A stretch of DNA of 64,000 nt, taken from contig NZXG01000054.1 of assembly GCA_002701845.1 (NCBI GenBank), positions 22,899 through 86,898 on the forward strand, in the 5' to 3' direction. Each line of letters opens with the position of its first letter. Positions within the stretch are counted from its first letter, which is position 1. The notes under the pieces are model-generated. The model was not told the DNA's origin. It ran no database searches and saw only the letters and a program-made list of their open reading frames with translations. Shown piece after piece: positions 32,932 through 42,154 of the stretch. The position numbers and the translations under genes are program-made. This stretch comes from Pseudomonadales bacterium. GTDB taxonomy: Bacteria > Pseudomonadota > Gammaproteobacteria > Pseudomonadales > Ketobacteraceae.

Positions 32932-35199
32932 ATGAAGCAGAAGCAGTTGATTCTTGCGGCCGTGGTGATGGCCGGTTGTCTCTACGGTTGCGGGGCATCT
33001 GAAGCCACCAGTGATGAACCATCCGGCGATGCCTTCGCGGTAACCACCAGCGGGGCTGGCAGCATTTCTCAAACCGATACCGACACTGCCCCGGGTGATG
33101 ACTATCTGCCACCGGCCACGGATACTGCGGCGGATGACTTCAGTCTTCCGACTCAGGAAAATGAGACCACCAGCGGTGGTGGAAATATCAATGGCGCTTT
33201 CGTGCAGGAGCCCGAGCTGTATCCGTTCGACCGGGCTCCCCGTAACCGGCTTACCGCCAGCAACAGGAAAGTGTTTGCCCATTACTTCACACCCTATCCC
33301 GTCTCCATCAACAACAAGGTGCCCGAAGCCGGTTACTACCGGACCAACTACCTGAACCCCTACGGTGAAAACGGCAAGTTTCTGAGCAAAGGCGGTCTGT
33401 TGCGTCAGAAGCCCCTGGATCGGGCCCCGGTACCGGAATACGAACCCTTTAACATCACCGATATGCGTCACGAAGTGCGCATGGCCGCCGCCATGGGTCT
33501 GGATGGCTTCGCGGTGGATATCCTGGATTACAACGGCACCCACTGGCGCCGAACCCTGAACATGATTGATATTGCCGCCCAGGAGTTCGACGATTTTTAT
33601 GTGCTGGTGATGCCGGATATGAACTCCCTGTCCGATCCCGGTGATTTTGTCAAAATTGTCCGTGCGCTCAACAACAAGCCCGCCGCTTACCGGCTGGCGG
33701 ATGGAACCCTGGTGGTAGCGCCTTATCTGGCCGAAAACTACAGCCCCACCTGGTGGGTCCAGCAGGTGGATAAACTGCGGGCAGAAGGGATCAAGCTGAT
33801 GCTGTGGCCGGTCTACCAGGGCTGGGGCGAGGATCTGGAGGATTTCATCAGCGCCTACCCCAGTCGCTACCGGGATTATCTGTACGGGGTATCCGACTGG
33901 GGTCCGCGCACCCCCACCGCTGGCGGCCGGCTGGGCGCTGCGGTGGCCAGTGCCCATGCCCAGGGCGTGAAATGGATGTCGCCCGTTGCCCCTCAGGATA
34001 TGCGGCCGAAATCCATGATCTTCACCGAAGCCGGCAACAGCGAGGCACTGCGCAATCTGTGGATGAGCGCCATCAACGGCGGTGCGGACTGGGTGCAACT
34101 GATCAGCTGGAACGATTATTCCGAAGCCACTGAGATTGCGCCATCCACAGGCACCGGCTTTGGCTTTTACGATTTGTCCACCTACTATGTGCAGTGGTTC
34201 AAACTGGGACGACCTGCCATCAAGCGCGATGCAGTGTACGCCTTCTATCGGCCTCACCACAGCGATGCTCCGCTTGCCCCCAGTTCACCCCAGTCATTGG
34301 TGATGCAGGCCATGAACGGGGAAGCGCCGCGAGACCAGATCGAAATGGTCGCCTTTCTTAAAGCGCCGGCCAAACTGCAGATAGAGATTAACGGCTATGT
34401 CTATGAAAAGCAGGCCGCGGCTGGCATGGCGGTGTTCAGAATTCCACTGACCGAGGGCACTCCCATTTTCAATGTTGTGCGTAATGGTAAAGTGGTGGAG
34501 TCCATGCGCGGTGCCGTGGATATCACCGGCAATGTTGAAATACAAAACCTGTTGTACCACGGCATGAGCAGTCGCCGTCAGGGTTTCACCGACACTGAGG
34601 TCGCCCTGAGCTGGCCCTGGCGTTACGGCAGTTTCACCGGCAGCCAGCAGTTCGGGCGCGCCACCGAGGCCTCACCCTTTACCCGTCGCGCTCATTTCGG
34701 ACCTCACCAGTACAAGGACGTGGCGGCGGACAAATTTCAGGGCTTCGGCTACAGCTTTTTGCCCGCCGACAGTACCCGCACCACCAGTATCAGCTTTGAT
34801 TTTAAAATCAAAAGCATCAGTGGCGGTCCCTTCACCTACCGCGTGCATCTGGCCGGTTCCGATCAGGATTTCGGTGCCAGGCTGTCCATCGCTGGCGAGG
34901 GGATGGAATTCTCCATCGGCAATCGGATGACCGGCTATTCTGACTACGTGAATAATGAACCCCTGACCGTAGACCAGTGGTATCGGGTGGATCTCAGTGT
35001 GAATCGACTGGATGGCGATGAAGATACCTACAGACTGCGTTTGACCGACACCACCGGTAAGGTTATTCAGTCGAGCGCACTACCATTTGAGCGGGATCTG
35101 GATGAGCTGGCCACACTGCTATTTGTTTGCGACCGCAATATCAACGCCAGCACCCGGATTCTGGTGGACAACGTTAGGGTATCAACCGGCAGCCAGTGA
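32932..35199 (+). CDS. GH71-like glycoside hydrolase, lipoprotein (alpha-1,3-glucanase family)
   Basis: A 755-residue protein with a signal peptide and lipobox (VVMAGC, Cys about 16), then a ~70-residue Ser/Thr/Asp-rich linker. The catalytic region (about 110-440) shows KVFAHYFTPYPVS, MGLDGFAVDIL, VLVMPDMN and LISWNDYSEATEIAP, the GH71 (mutanase) pattern; the Asp of MPDMN and Glu of NDYSEATE are candidate catalytic acids. The C-terminal ~300 residues look beta-rich, possibly carbohydrate-binding. A paralogue is at 48286-50388. It probably cuts an alpha-1,3-glucan-like linkage in the locus polymer. The region 32717-32931 upstream is its likely promoter, and a terminator lies within the convergent cpsB. 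Confidence 0.82.
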   Translation: MKQKQLILAAVVMAGCLYGCGASEATSDEPSGDAFAVTTSGAGSISQTDTDTAPGDDYLPPATDTAADDFSLPTQENETTSGGGNINGAFVQEPELYPFDRAPRNRLTASNRKVFAHYFTPYPVSINNKVPEAGYYRTNYLNPYGENGKFLSKGGLLRQKPLDRAPVPEYEPFNITDMRHEVRMAAAMGLDGFAVDILDYNGTHWRRTLNMIDIAAQEFDDFYVLVMPDMNSLSDPGDFVKIVRALNNKPAAYRLADGTLVVAPYLAENYSPTWWVQQVDKLRAEGIKLMLWPVYQGWGEDLEDFISAYPSRYRDYLYGVSDWGPRTPTAGGRLGAAVASAHAQGVKWMSPVAPQDMRPKSMIFTEAGNSEALRNLWMSAINGGADWVQLISWNDYSEATEIAPSTGTGFGFYDLSTYYVQWFKLGRPAIKRDAVYAFYRPHHSDAPLAPSSPQSLVMQAMNGEAPRDQIEMVAFLKAPAKLQIEINGYVYEKQAAAGMAVFRIPLTEGTPIFNVVRNGKVVESMRGAVDITGNVEIQNLLYHGMSSRRQGFTDTEVALSWPWRYGSFTGSQQFGRATEASPFTRRAHFGPHQYKDVAADKFQGFGYSFLPADSTRTTSISFDFKIKSISGGPFTYRVHLAGSDQDFGARLSIAGEGMEFSIGNRMTGYSDYVNNEPLTVDQWYRVDLSVNRLDGDEDTYRLRLTDTTGKVIQSSALPFERDLDELATLLFVCDRNINASTRILVDNVRVSTGSQ

Positions 35200-35946
35200 C
35201 AGGCTGCCCTGAGCCAATTGAAAAAACTGATTGGATTCAAACAAGGCCCGGGGTCTGGTGTAAACCAGCTGCCGGGCTTTTTGTTCCCCCACCAGCGCCT
35301 TGGCCCGATGATACCCGGCAGACAGATTGGGAGGACGGTTGCGGGTGTTATGAGCATCGCTGGCAAGCACAGTGATCAGGTCCCGTTCCAGCATCTGGCG
35401 CGCAACCTGTTCCGCCCGCTCCCCGAACTGGCCTACCAGAGCACCGGCGGTAACCTGGAATAAGCATCCTTCGTCCACCAGGGACTGTAACCGGGAAGGT
35501 TGTTTGAGAATGGCGCGATTTCGTTCCGGATGAGCGATCATTGGTAACACGCCGCGTTGCTTCAACCAGCGCAGCATCTTTTCCGTACCCGGAAGAATAC
35601 GCCCGTGGGGCATCTCCAGTAGCAGTACGTCATAACCATCCATGCGTCCCAGAAATGGTACCCGCCGGGCCGCCACCAGCGGCAGCATTTCCGCGTCCAG
35701 CCTCACCTCCGCCGCTATGGTAATACGCTGCAACATCTTTTGGCGGGGTAAATGCCTGGCCAACCGCTGAAACGCTTTGCCAATACTGGCAATGTCATTC
35801 TCCCAGCGTCCCAGGTGAATGTGGGGCGTCACAATAATATGGGTGATGCCATCCAGCATGGCTGCCCGCAACAGTGCCAATGACTGTTCCGGTGTCTCCG
35901 GGCCATCGTCCAGACCCGGTAACAGATGGCAATGCACATCAAACAT
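35182..35946 (-). CDS. PHP-domain protein-tyrosine phosphatase (CpsB/Wzb functional analogue)
   Basis: A 254-residue CpsB/CapC-type phosphatase. Metal-binding motifs are HCHLLPGLDDG (residues 4-14), TPH, AHPERN and SDAHN. It dephosphorylates the BY-kinase that controls polymer length and export; this manganese-dependent PHP type is classical in Firmicutes but also occurs in Gram-negative loci in place of the low-molecular-weight Wzb. It is 21 nt after the kinase gene on the same strand and overlaps the convergent GH71 3' end by 18 nt. Confidence 0.9.
   Translation of the reverse strand: MFDVHCHLLPGLDDGPETPEQSLALLRAAMLDGITHIIVTPHIHLGRWENDIASIGKAFQRLARHLPRQKMLQRITIAAEVRLDAEMLPLVAARRVPFLGRMDGYDVLLLEMPHGRILPGTEKMLRWLKQRGVLPMIAHPERNRAILKQPSRLQSLVDEGCLFQVTAGALVGQFGERAEQVARQMLERDLITVLASDAHNTRNRPPNLSAGYHRAKALVGEQKARQLVYTRPRALFESNQFFQLAQGSLSLAAG
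35243..35284 (+). terminator. Terminator for the GH71 gene, embedded in the 3' coding end of cpsB
   Basis: Stem GCCCGG (35246-35251) with CCGGGC (35272-35277), an inner stem CTGGT (35255-35259) with ACCAG (35264-35268), then a TTTTT tract at 35278-35282. It starts 44 nt after the GH71 stop on the top strand and is entirely inside the convergent PHP-phosphatase coding region. Confidence 0.75.
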
Positions 35947-35967
35947 AATCCCTTTCCATCACGCCGT

Positions 35968-38127
35968 TCAGGCTTTCGCCGAACCCATTGCCGGCCGCCC
36001 ATAACCGTAATCGCGGAAGTAGTGCTCTGAATCCGGACTATAACTGGCGGCCTTTTTTACGTTGACCTGATTCAATACCACACCACTGATGTGAGCGCCC
36101 ACCGCCCGTAGGTTCTTGAGCCCCTTGGACGCCAGCGGCGCCGAGGTATCATCGGATTTCACCACGTACACCACGGTGTCGGAGTAGGTGGCCAGAACTA
36201 GCGGATCACTCACCGCATGCACCGGTGGAGAATCGATAATAATCCGGTCATAGTGCTGCCCCAGTTGTTTGATCAGCGCGGCGATCCGCTTGGAGGACAC
36301 CACCTCCAACGGGTTGATTCCTTTCAGATTGCCCGTCGGCATAATACTGATGGGCGAGTGCTGGGGCTTGTAAACACATTCCTTCAATGAACATTTACCG
36401 TGGATCAGATCCGCCATGCCCGGGGTGTGGGGATCCATTCCCATCACCTGGGCCAGGGAGGGACGCCGCATATCCGAATCGATCAACAACACCTTTTCCA
36501 TGCCACTGAGGGCTTCCGCCAGATTCATGGCCACGGTGGATTTTCCCTCATCCGGTATGGAAGAAGTGACCAGCACCACTTTGCTGTGCTCCTCCATACC
36601 GGACAATACGAATGCCGTCCGGATGGTACGCATGGATTCGGCAAAATGACTGCTGGTATCTTCTGAGAAGCCTCGGTAGGTCGCTTTGCTTTTGCCCTGT
36701 TTTACCAGTGGCAAGAAGCCCAGTAAGGTAGCCCCCAGTTTTTCCTCCACGTCCTCCCCGGTGCGCACCGTATTGCGCAGGGACTCCAGCAGGAAAGCCA
36801 CGCCCACCGCAATCAGGGTGCTGAATATAAAGGCCACCAGCACCGACAGGGTCTTCTTCGGCCGCACCGGTGTCAGAGGCGCCACCGCCGGGTCCACAAT
36901 CCGGGCATGGGCCGATTGCAGGCCACGGGACTCCTCTGTTTCCTTGGCCCGGGTCAGGAACATGTTGAACAGGTTGCGGTTGGTTTCCACCTCCCGTTGC
37001 AACTCTCGCAGTTTGATTTCCTTGCGGTTGATGTCCTGCAGCGTGCCCTTGGCTTCCGCCAGTTGTTGTTGCAATGCCCGCTCGGTTTCCCGGGCCGCCT
37101 CGTAGTTGGACTTGACACCGTCCGCCACGCTGCGGATCTGCTGGTACAGTTGCTGGTCCGCGGTGCGGGCCTCGGTACGCGCCGCCATCATCCGCGGATG
37201 CTTGGGCCCATAGCGCTGGCTTAATTCCTCCACCCGGGCGTCAGCCTGAGCCTTGGCCTGCTTGAAATTCCGCACCAGTTCGTGGCCCAGGATGCTGGGG
37301 ATGCTCATTAATTGCGAGGGGGAGGCATTGGGGCCCAACGCCTGAATCTGCTGATAGACCGTTTCGATCTGGGAGCGCTGCTCTTTGGCTTCCACATAAC
37401 GCTGGGTGATTTCAGCGATCTCATCGGCGTCCAGGGTCTGCACCCCGCGCACATCCACCAGTTCCGCCTCCTCACGATACTCCTGCAGGCGTTGCTCGGA
37501 TTCCTGCAGGGTCTGCCGCAAATCCTCCAGTCGCTCACTGAGCCAGTCGGTGGCACGCACGGTGGCGCCCTGACGCTCTTCCATATGGTGCTGGATATAC
37601 TGCGCGGCGACGGTATCGGTGATGGTGGCCGCCAGCTCCGGATCCGGTGATTCATAACTGATCTTCACCAACTGTGTGTTGCGCACCGGCGTCACGGAAA
37701 GCCCGTTCATAAACCGATCCACCACCAGTTCGAATTTTTGCTGGTCGGTAAGATTCCCGGGCTTTTCCAGGGCAAACAGCGGATGCTGCTCCAGCTCCAG
37801 GTGGCGCACCACCCGTTCCGCCAGATCCCGCGACTTCAGAATTTCAAACTGGGTCAGATAATATTCCTGGTCTTTGGTGTTGAGGCCATAAACCTCCTCA
37901 ATGGACAGTACCCGGTTCTCCTGGTTTTCTATCAGCACGGTGGTGTTGGCCCGATAAATGGGCGTCAATTGCGACACATAGGCGGCGGTGGCCAGGGTGA
38001 CGGCGGCGATAAACCCCAGAATCAACCACTTGTGCAGTTTCAATACCCGCCAGTAGCGCTGGATTTCAGTTTCATCGTCCTGTCGGTAGCTCTGGGCAAA
38101 CAGGGTAATGTCTTTTTGCATGGTCAT
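35968..38127 (-). CDS. wzc: Wzc-type polysaccharide co-polymerase / bacterial tyrosine kinase
   Basis: A 719-residue protein. The N-terminal Wzz domain has a membrane helix at about residues 30-52, a long periplasmic coiled coil (about 190-410) and a second helix at about 430-452. The cytosolic BY-kinase has Walker A SSIPDEGKST, Walker A' LLIDSDMRRPS and Walker B IIIDSPPV. The C-terminal tail has a Tyr cluster (SYSPDSEHYFRDYGYG) for autophosphorylation. It controls chain length and couples to the OPX exporter; the neighbouring PHP phosphatase reverses its phosphorylation. Confidence 0.95.
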   Translation of the reverse strand: MTMQKDITLFAQSYRQDDETEIQRYWRVLKLHKWLILGFIAAVTLATAAYVSQLTPIYRANTTVLIENQENRVLSIEEVYGLNTKDQEYYLTQFEILKSRDLAERVVRHLELEQHPLFALEKPGNLTDQQKFELVVDRFMNGLSVTPVRNTQLVKISYESPDPELAATITDTVAAQYIQHHMEERQGATVRATDWLSERLEDLRQTLQESEQRLQEYREEAELVDVRGVQTLDADEIAEITQRYVEAKEQRSQIETVYQQIQALGPNASPSQLMSIPSILGHELVRNFKQAKAQADARVEELSQRYGPKHPRMMAARTEARTADQQLYQQIRSVADGVKSNYEAARETERALQQQLAEAKGTLQDINRKEIKLRELQREVETNRNLFNMFLTRAKETEESRGLQSAHARIVDPAVAPLTPVRPKKTLSVLVAFIFSTLIAVGVAFLLESLRNTVRTGEDVEEKLGATLLGFLPLVKQGKSKATYRGFSEDTSSHFAESMRTIRTAFVLSGMEEHSKVVLVTSSIPDEGKSTVAMNLAEALSGMEKVLLIDSDMRRPSLAQVMGMDPHTPGMADLIHGKCSLKECVYKPQHSPISIMPTGNLKGINPLEVVSSKRIAALIKQLGQHYDRIIIDSPPVHAVSDPLVLATYSDTVVYVVKSDDTSAPLASKGLKNLRAVGAHISGVVLNQVNVKKAASYSPDSEHYFRDYGYGRPAMGSAKA

Positions 38128-38188
38128 GGTCGTGATGCCCCACCTGTGCTAATGAGTAAATTCCTGTAACCACCATCGGGCAAGTCCA

Positions 38189-38743
38189 TCAGAAGAAGCT
38201 CTGCTCAATGGTGATGATGTCTCCGGGCTTGACCAACGCATTCAGGTTGACCTTCCGTGGTCTGGCATTGGCATCCGTCTCCGGCACCACATAGATTTCG
38301 TTGCGGGAGGCGCGCTCGGTAAAACCACCGGCCAGGGAAATCGCCTTGCGCACGGTGAGACCGGGCTGGAAGGGAAAGCCACCGGGCCGCGCCACTTCGC
38401 CATTAACGTAAAAGTTACGATAACTGAGGATGGAAACCGTCACCTTGGGATCCACCAGATAATCTCCGGATAAGCCGTTGGTGATATAGCGCTCCAGCTG
38501 ACCCACGGTCATACCCCGCAACCGGATTTCGCCGAGAAAGGGATAGGACAACAGGCCGGTGTCACTGACCTGGGTTTCGATACTCAGGTCCGGCTCGCCA
38601 TAGACCTGAACCCGAATGGTGTCACCGGGCCCCAGCACATAGGCCGACATGTCTTTGCCGGTGGCACCGATCGCCGACGTGCTCAGGCCCAGCGCCAGCA
38701 AGGTCACCGCAAGCAGGGAACGAACCCAAAGTGGCTGATACAT
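38189..38743 (-). CDS. Short polysaccharide-export (OPX/Wza-family) protein
   Basis: A 184-residue periplasmic OPX. A signal peptide (residues 1-26, ending near STSAIGA) precedes the poly-export domain (YVLGPGDTIRVQVYGEPDLS) and one SLBB domain (YVNGEVARPGGFPFQPGLTV). There is no lipobox cysteine and no C-terminal amphipathic helix, so it cannot form the Wza outer-membrane pore by itself. I chose the ATG at 38743 because AGGAG lies 7 nt upstream. The neighbouring beta-barrel gene probably supplies the pore, as proposed for EpsY/EpsX in Myxococcus xanthus. Confidence 0.9.
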   Translation of the reverse strand: MYQPLWVRSLLAVTLLALGLSTSAIGATGKDMSAYVLGPGDTIRVQVYGEPDLSIETQVSDTGLLSYPFLGEIRLRGMTVGQLERYITNGLSGDYLVDPKVTVSILSYRNFYVNGEVARPGGFPFQPGLTVRKAISLAGGFTERASRNEIYVVPETDANARPRKVNLNALVKPGDIITIEQSFF

Positions 38744-38763
38744 TTCCAATCTCCTGAAACTCC

Positions 38764-39990
38764 TCAATCGGCGGCAATGTCCACGTAGACCAGTGCCAGC
38801 TTTCGTTTGTAATCAAAATTGTCCACATCGGAATCGTTGTCCTGATGCAGCAGGCGTAAACCCAGCCGCAGCCAGTAGCGCATGTTATATTCCAGCTCAA
38901 AGCTGGTGGTCACATTGGTATCGGTGCGACCGGACTGGCTGCCCTGGTAATCGTTCACACTGCGGGCCAGCGCCAGTTCCGACCCGAAGCGGGAAGACCA
39001 TTCCGTTTCCCACCCCAGGTTGTAACGCCGGGTGTCGATAAAACTGCCTTCACCATTGGTCTCCCGATCCTCTCTGGAGGTGGCGAGAGTAAACGCCATA
39101 TAAGTCCGTGGCGCCCAGCGGGCATCCACCTGCCAGCTGGGACCGGAGAAATCCTCCCGGTCCGGATCCACGAAGTCCTTCTCCCGGTAACCCACCAGAA
39201 TACTGGCGTTACTCTTGCCAGTTGCGTTCCAATCCACTCCCAGCAGCCACTCATTGGTGTCGCTGTCCAGGGTATCCGGGGCACCGGCCACCGCCTCGGG
39301 ATTGTTATCGTACTCCACCTCACCGACAATCCAGGCCACCTGGGCCCGGGTCCGGCCCGCCACCTGATAGCTGAAATCCGCCTCGGCCTGAGTAAGCAGA
39401 TAGTCCCGGCGGCTGGTCAGACTTGTAAAATTTTCATACTGCTTGTCGTTCTGACTCAAAGCCAGAGTCAAGCGGCCGATGGAATTACGGGACCCAAGTT
39501 GGTAACGCCCCTCATAATAGGTTTCGCTGTACTCAATGGGCTCATCCACCAGATCCGGATTGTCTTCGGTAAGCCCCGTGCCCCGAGCCTCATGACGCAG
39601 ATCGTAACGGCTGATGAAGGCAAGTTCATTGCGATGGTCCAACTCCCAACGCACATTCAATGCGGTGCCATAGTCGTCATAATCGTTGACCGATTCCTCG
39701 GCGTAACGACCGGCGGTATAGCCCAGATCAACTATACCCCGGAAGCTGCCTCGCCCCATCCCCAGTTTCAGCTGCGGTGATAAGGTAGTAATCCAATCAT
39801 TCTCGATCAGATCGTCGCTGGACTCCCGGTAAATGTTGTCATCGTAGGCCTGGGTAATTACCAGACTGGGCTCCACCAGGTACTCGAACTCTGAGAAAAA
39901 TCCACGGTCCTGGGTCTCGGCACTGACCGGCTCGGGACTCAGAACTGCAACCGCCACCAGCAGCGACAGCCTGACATAACCGGTTGTCAT
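38764..39990 (-). CDS. Outer-membrane beta-barrel protein of the exopolysaccharide locus (BBP2-like)
   Basis: A 408-residue protein. A signal peptide (MTTGYVRLSLLVAVAVLSPE, cleavage near VSA-ET) is followed by alternating amphipathic beta strands to the C-terminus, resembling the BBP2_2 barrel family; VEPSLVITQAYDDNIYRES is a typical first-strand motif. I start at the ATG at 39990, since the longer open frame upstream lacks a signal and AGGAAG lies upstream of this ATG. It is immediately upstream of the short OPX gene and probably forms the outer-membrane channel for the polymer. Confidence 0.82.
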   Translation of the reverse strand: MTTGYVRLSLLVAVAVLSPEPVSAETQDRGFFSEFEYLVEPSLVITQAYDDNIYRESSDDLIENDWITTLSPQLKLGMGRGSFRGIVDLGYTAGRYAEESVNDYDDYGTALNVRWELDHRNELAFISRYDLRHEARGTGLTEDNPDLVDEPIEYSETYYEGRYQLGSRNSIGRLTLALSQNDKQYENFTSLTSRRDYLLTQAEADFSYQVAGRTRAQVAWIVGEVEYDNNPEAVAGAPDTLDSDTNEWLLGVDWNATGKSNASILVGYREKDFVDPDREDFSGPSWQVDARWAPRTYMAFTLATSREDRETNGEGSFIDTRRYNLGWETEWSSRFGSELALARSVNDYQGSQSGRTDTNVTTSFELEYNMRYWLRLGLRLLHQDNDSDVDNFDYKRKLALVYVDIAAD

Positions 39991-40732
39991 GAACACCGAC
40001 TTCCTGTCCCCCCCGGGAGCCTGAAATGGGGGGATGACTTGTCTCCGGGACATTGAGCCTCCTATTGTGCCTGTGCCGCCAGAAATGCACCAAAGCCCGG
40101 TGGTCCAGCAGTAAAACGTCCCCAGTGGCTTCCGCAACCGGGGCGACGAATTACTATGCATAAGATTTGCCAACACTGACTGCATTTGGGGTTATTGCCC
40201 ACGGCCCCACCCCCGTCCGGGAACCTCAAAAAAAATTACTTTCACAGTCAATGGCTTATTTGGTAACGGATGCTCTATCGGACGAGTGTCCCCCACGCCG
40301 GCCGTCACCGCCCTGCCCAGGCCTGAGTGGCCGTCAGGCCAACCGAATCCCGCTGCGTCTTTTTCGCTCAGGGAGCCGGATGCTCTGCTTTGGTGCAGGC
40401 GCAAGCTTACCAACCCGGGCTAAATGCCGTCCACCACCCAGGTCACACCGGTGAGCTGATCCGCAGCCAACCCGCTGCCCGCGCTTGGTGCAGACATCAA
40501 CCGGTGTTCAAATATTTTGCTCATAACCGGCCAGGGGCAGAACGGGTAATCTACCCATAATACCCCGGTAACCGCCCGGAAATAGGATAAACCGGAAAAT
40601 GAGCGGTCGTCGGTTTACTGACCGATTATTCGGGTGGCATGCTATGTGCTTCATAGCTGGGCTGGCAAGTGAATACTTCCAGGAACAGGCTATTTTTTAG
40701 GTCAACATCCAGCAACCAAGGACTATCTGGGT
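39991..40732. promoter_or_regulatory. Divergent regulatory region between the export operon and wzy
   Basis: About 740 bp without a supportable gene between the bottom-strand barrel-OPX-wzc-cpsB operon and the top-strand wzy-GT operon; it must hold both promoters. A candidate sigma-54 site TGGCATGCTATGTGCT lies at 40635-40650 on the top strand: GG and GC are 12 bp apart, but two other consensus positions differ. Nothing else was recognised. Confidence 0.4.
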
Positions 40733-42154
40733 ATGGGGCTCTTGCTCGGCTTCGCCTTTGCGATTTTCGTATCTTTACTTCCCGTGTTTATCCTCCTGGA
40801 ATCCGGGATCCTGAGCTTGCCCGTGTGGCTCACCCTTGGTGTCTTCGTGGTCCAGCTGTTGAAGCTGGTTTTTAACCGGCGACAGGATTACCTGTACGCG
40901 TCATTTCTTTGTTTTTTCTATATTTTCATGATCCTGGCGCCATTGTTACAGATGAGCGACGGGCATTTCCCCTGGGTTGATTTCTACACCGGTGACGAGG
41001 TTGAGCTGTCCTGGTGGATCACCCTGAGTGCCCTGGTCAGCTTCGAACTGGGCTATCTGGCGTTTCATCTGTTCGAGCCCCGGGTCAAGGTTCAGGATAC
41101 CGTGACCCTGAGTACCATTGGCCCCCGGGGTGGCACCCTGCTGTTGCTGGCGGCGCTGGGCTTAACCGCCATGGGCCTGGCCATCGGCGGCGTCAACCGG
41201 CTGTTTTTGCCCCGCAACGATACCACTATGCTGCTCAGCAGCCAGCTTGGGCGTGATTCCCCCATGTGGTTAATCATTAACTCATTGATGCGGGTACCAC
41301 CGGCGATCATCCTGCTGGTCTTTATTTACGATTTTTACCTGCGGATGATCAATAACCCCGGGGGCCGCCTTTTCACCCGCAATACCTTCTATATGCTGGT
41401 GGTGGGCCTGGTGGTGGCAGTGGTGAATAATCCTATTTCCACGCCCCGGTTCTGGGTGGGGGTTATTGCTTTCAGTGTGGTGTTACTGTTGATAGTTGCC
41501 CGCCGCAAACGCACCGCCATATTCTGGTTTGGCTTTAACCTGGGTGTGGTGCTATTGGTGTTTCCCATTTCAGACGTCTATCGCAAAAGTCTCGACTTTA
41601 ACCTGCTGGAGGACCAACTGATCATACAGCCCAAAGAAGAACTGATCACCAGCCCGGATTTTGATGCATTCCAGCAGCAGGTTAACGTCAGCGTGGTGGT
41701 GGAACAGAAAGGATATCAGTATGGTAATCAGTTTGTTTCTTCGATGTTGTTTTTCGTACCGAGGTTTGTCTGGCCGGGCAAAGCCGAACCCACCGGCCGC
41801 TATGTTGCTAATGAGTTGAACTACCGGTTTGGTAATCTGTCCACACCCCTGATGGCGGAATTCTATGTGGACGGCGGCTTTATCGGGGTCATCCTGGGGA
41901 TGTTGCTATTGGGTGCCGGTTACCGTTATCTGACCATTTTGTCTGGGCAACGAACCCTTCTCATTGCCTGCTTTTATTGTTTCTTCGCCAGTTACCAATT
42001 TTACCTGTTGCGCGGCAGTTTAATGACGGTATCCAATTACATCCTGATTGCTTTGATCACCTGCCTGGGATTACATTTGTTACGACACCATTTGTTTATC
42101 TGTAAGACGCTTTCCCCCAGCGGTAAAGTTTTCTTCACGCGGGTTTACCAATGA
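40733..42154 (+). CDS. wzy: Wzy-type oligosaccharide repeat-unit polymerase
   Basis: A 473-residue protein with about 11-12 membrane helices and one large periplasmic loop at about residues 275-350 (SLDFNLLEDQLIIQPKEE to FVWPGKAEP), the topology of Wzy polymerases. The FVPRFVWPGKAEPTGRYVANEL segment resembles O-antigen polymerases. It would join flipped repeat units in the periplasm. Sequence is poorly conserved in this family, so the call rests on topology and context. It overlaps the next gene by 4 nt. Confidence 0.85.
   Translation: MGLLLGFAFAIFVSLLPVFILLESGILSLPVWLTLGVFVVQLLKLVFNRRQDYLYASFLCFFYIFMILAPLLQMSDGHFPWVDFYTGDEVELSWWITLSALVSFELGYLAFHLFEPRVKVQDTVTLSTIGPRGGTLLLLAALGLTAMGLAIGGVNRLFLPRNDTTMLLSSQLGRDSPMWLIINSLMRVPPAIILLVFIYDFYLRMINNPGGRLFTRNTFYMLVVGLVVAVVNNPISTPRFWVGVIAFSVVLLLIVARRKRTAIFWFGFNLGVVLLVFPISDVYRKSLDFNLLEDQLIIQPKEELITSPDFDAFQQQVNVSVVVEQKGYQYGNQFVSSMLFFVPRFVWPGKAEPTGRYVANELNYRFGNLSTPLMAEFYVDGGFIGVILGMLLLGAGYRYLTILSGQRTLLIACFYCFFASYQFYLLRGSLMTVSNYILIALITCLGLHLLRHHLFICKTLSPSGKVFFTRVYQ

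Noticed and set aside
32863..34260. 465-codon bottom-strand frame opposite the GH71 lipoprotein
   Set aside because: Shadow of the hydrolase; no recognisable protein features.
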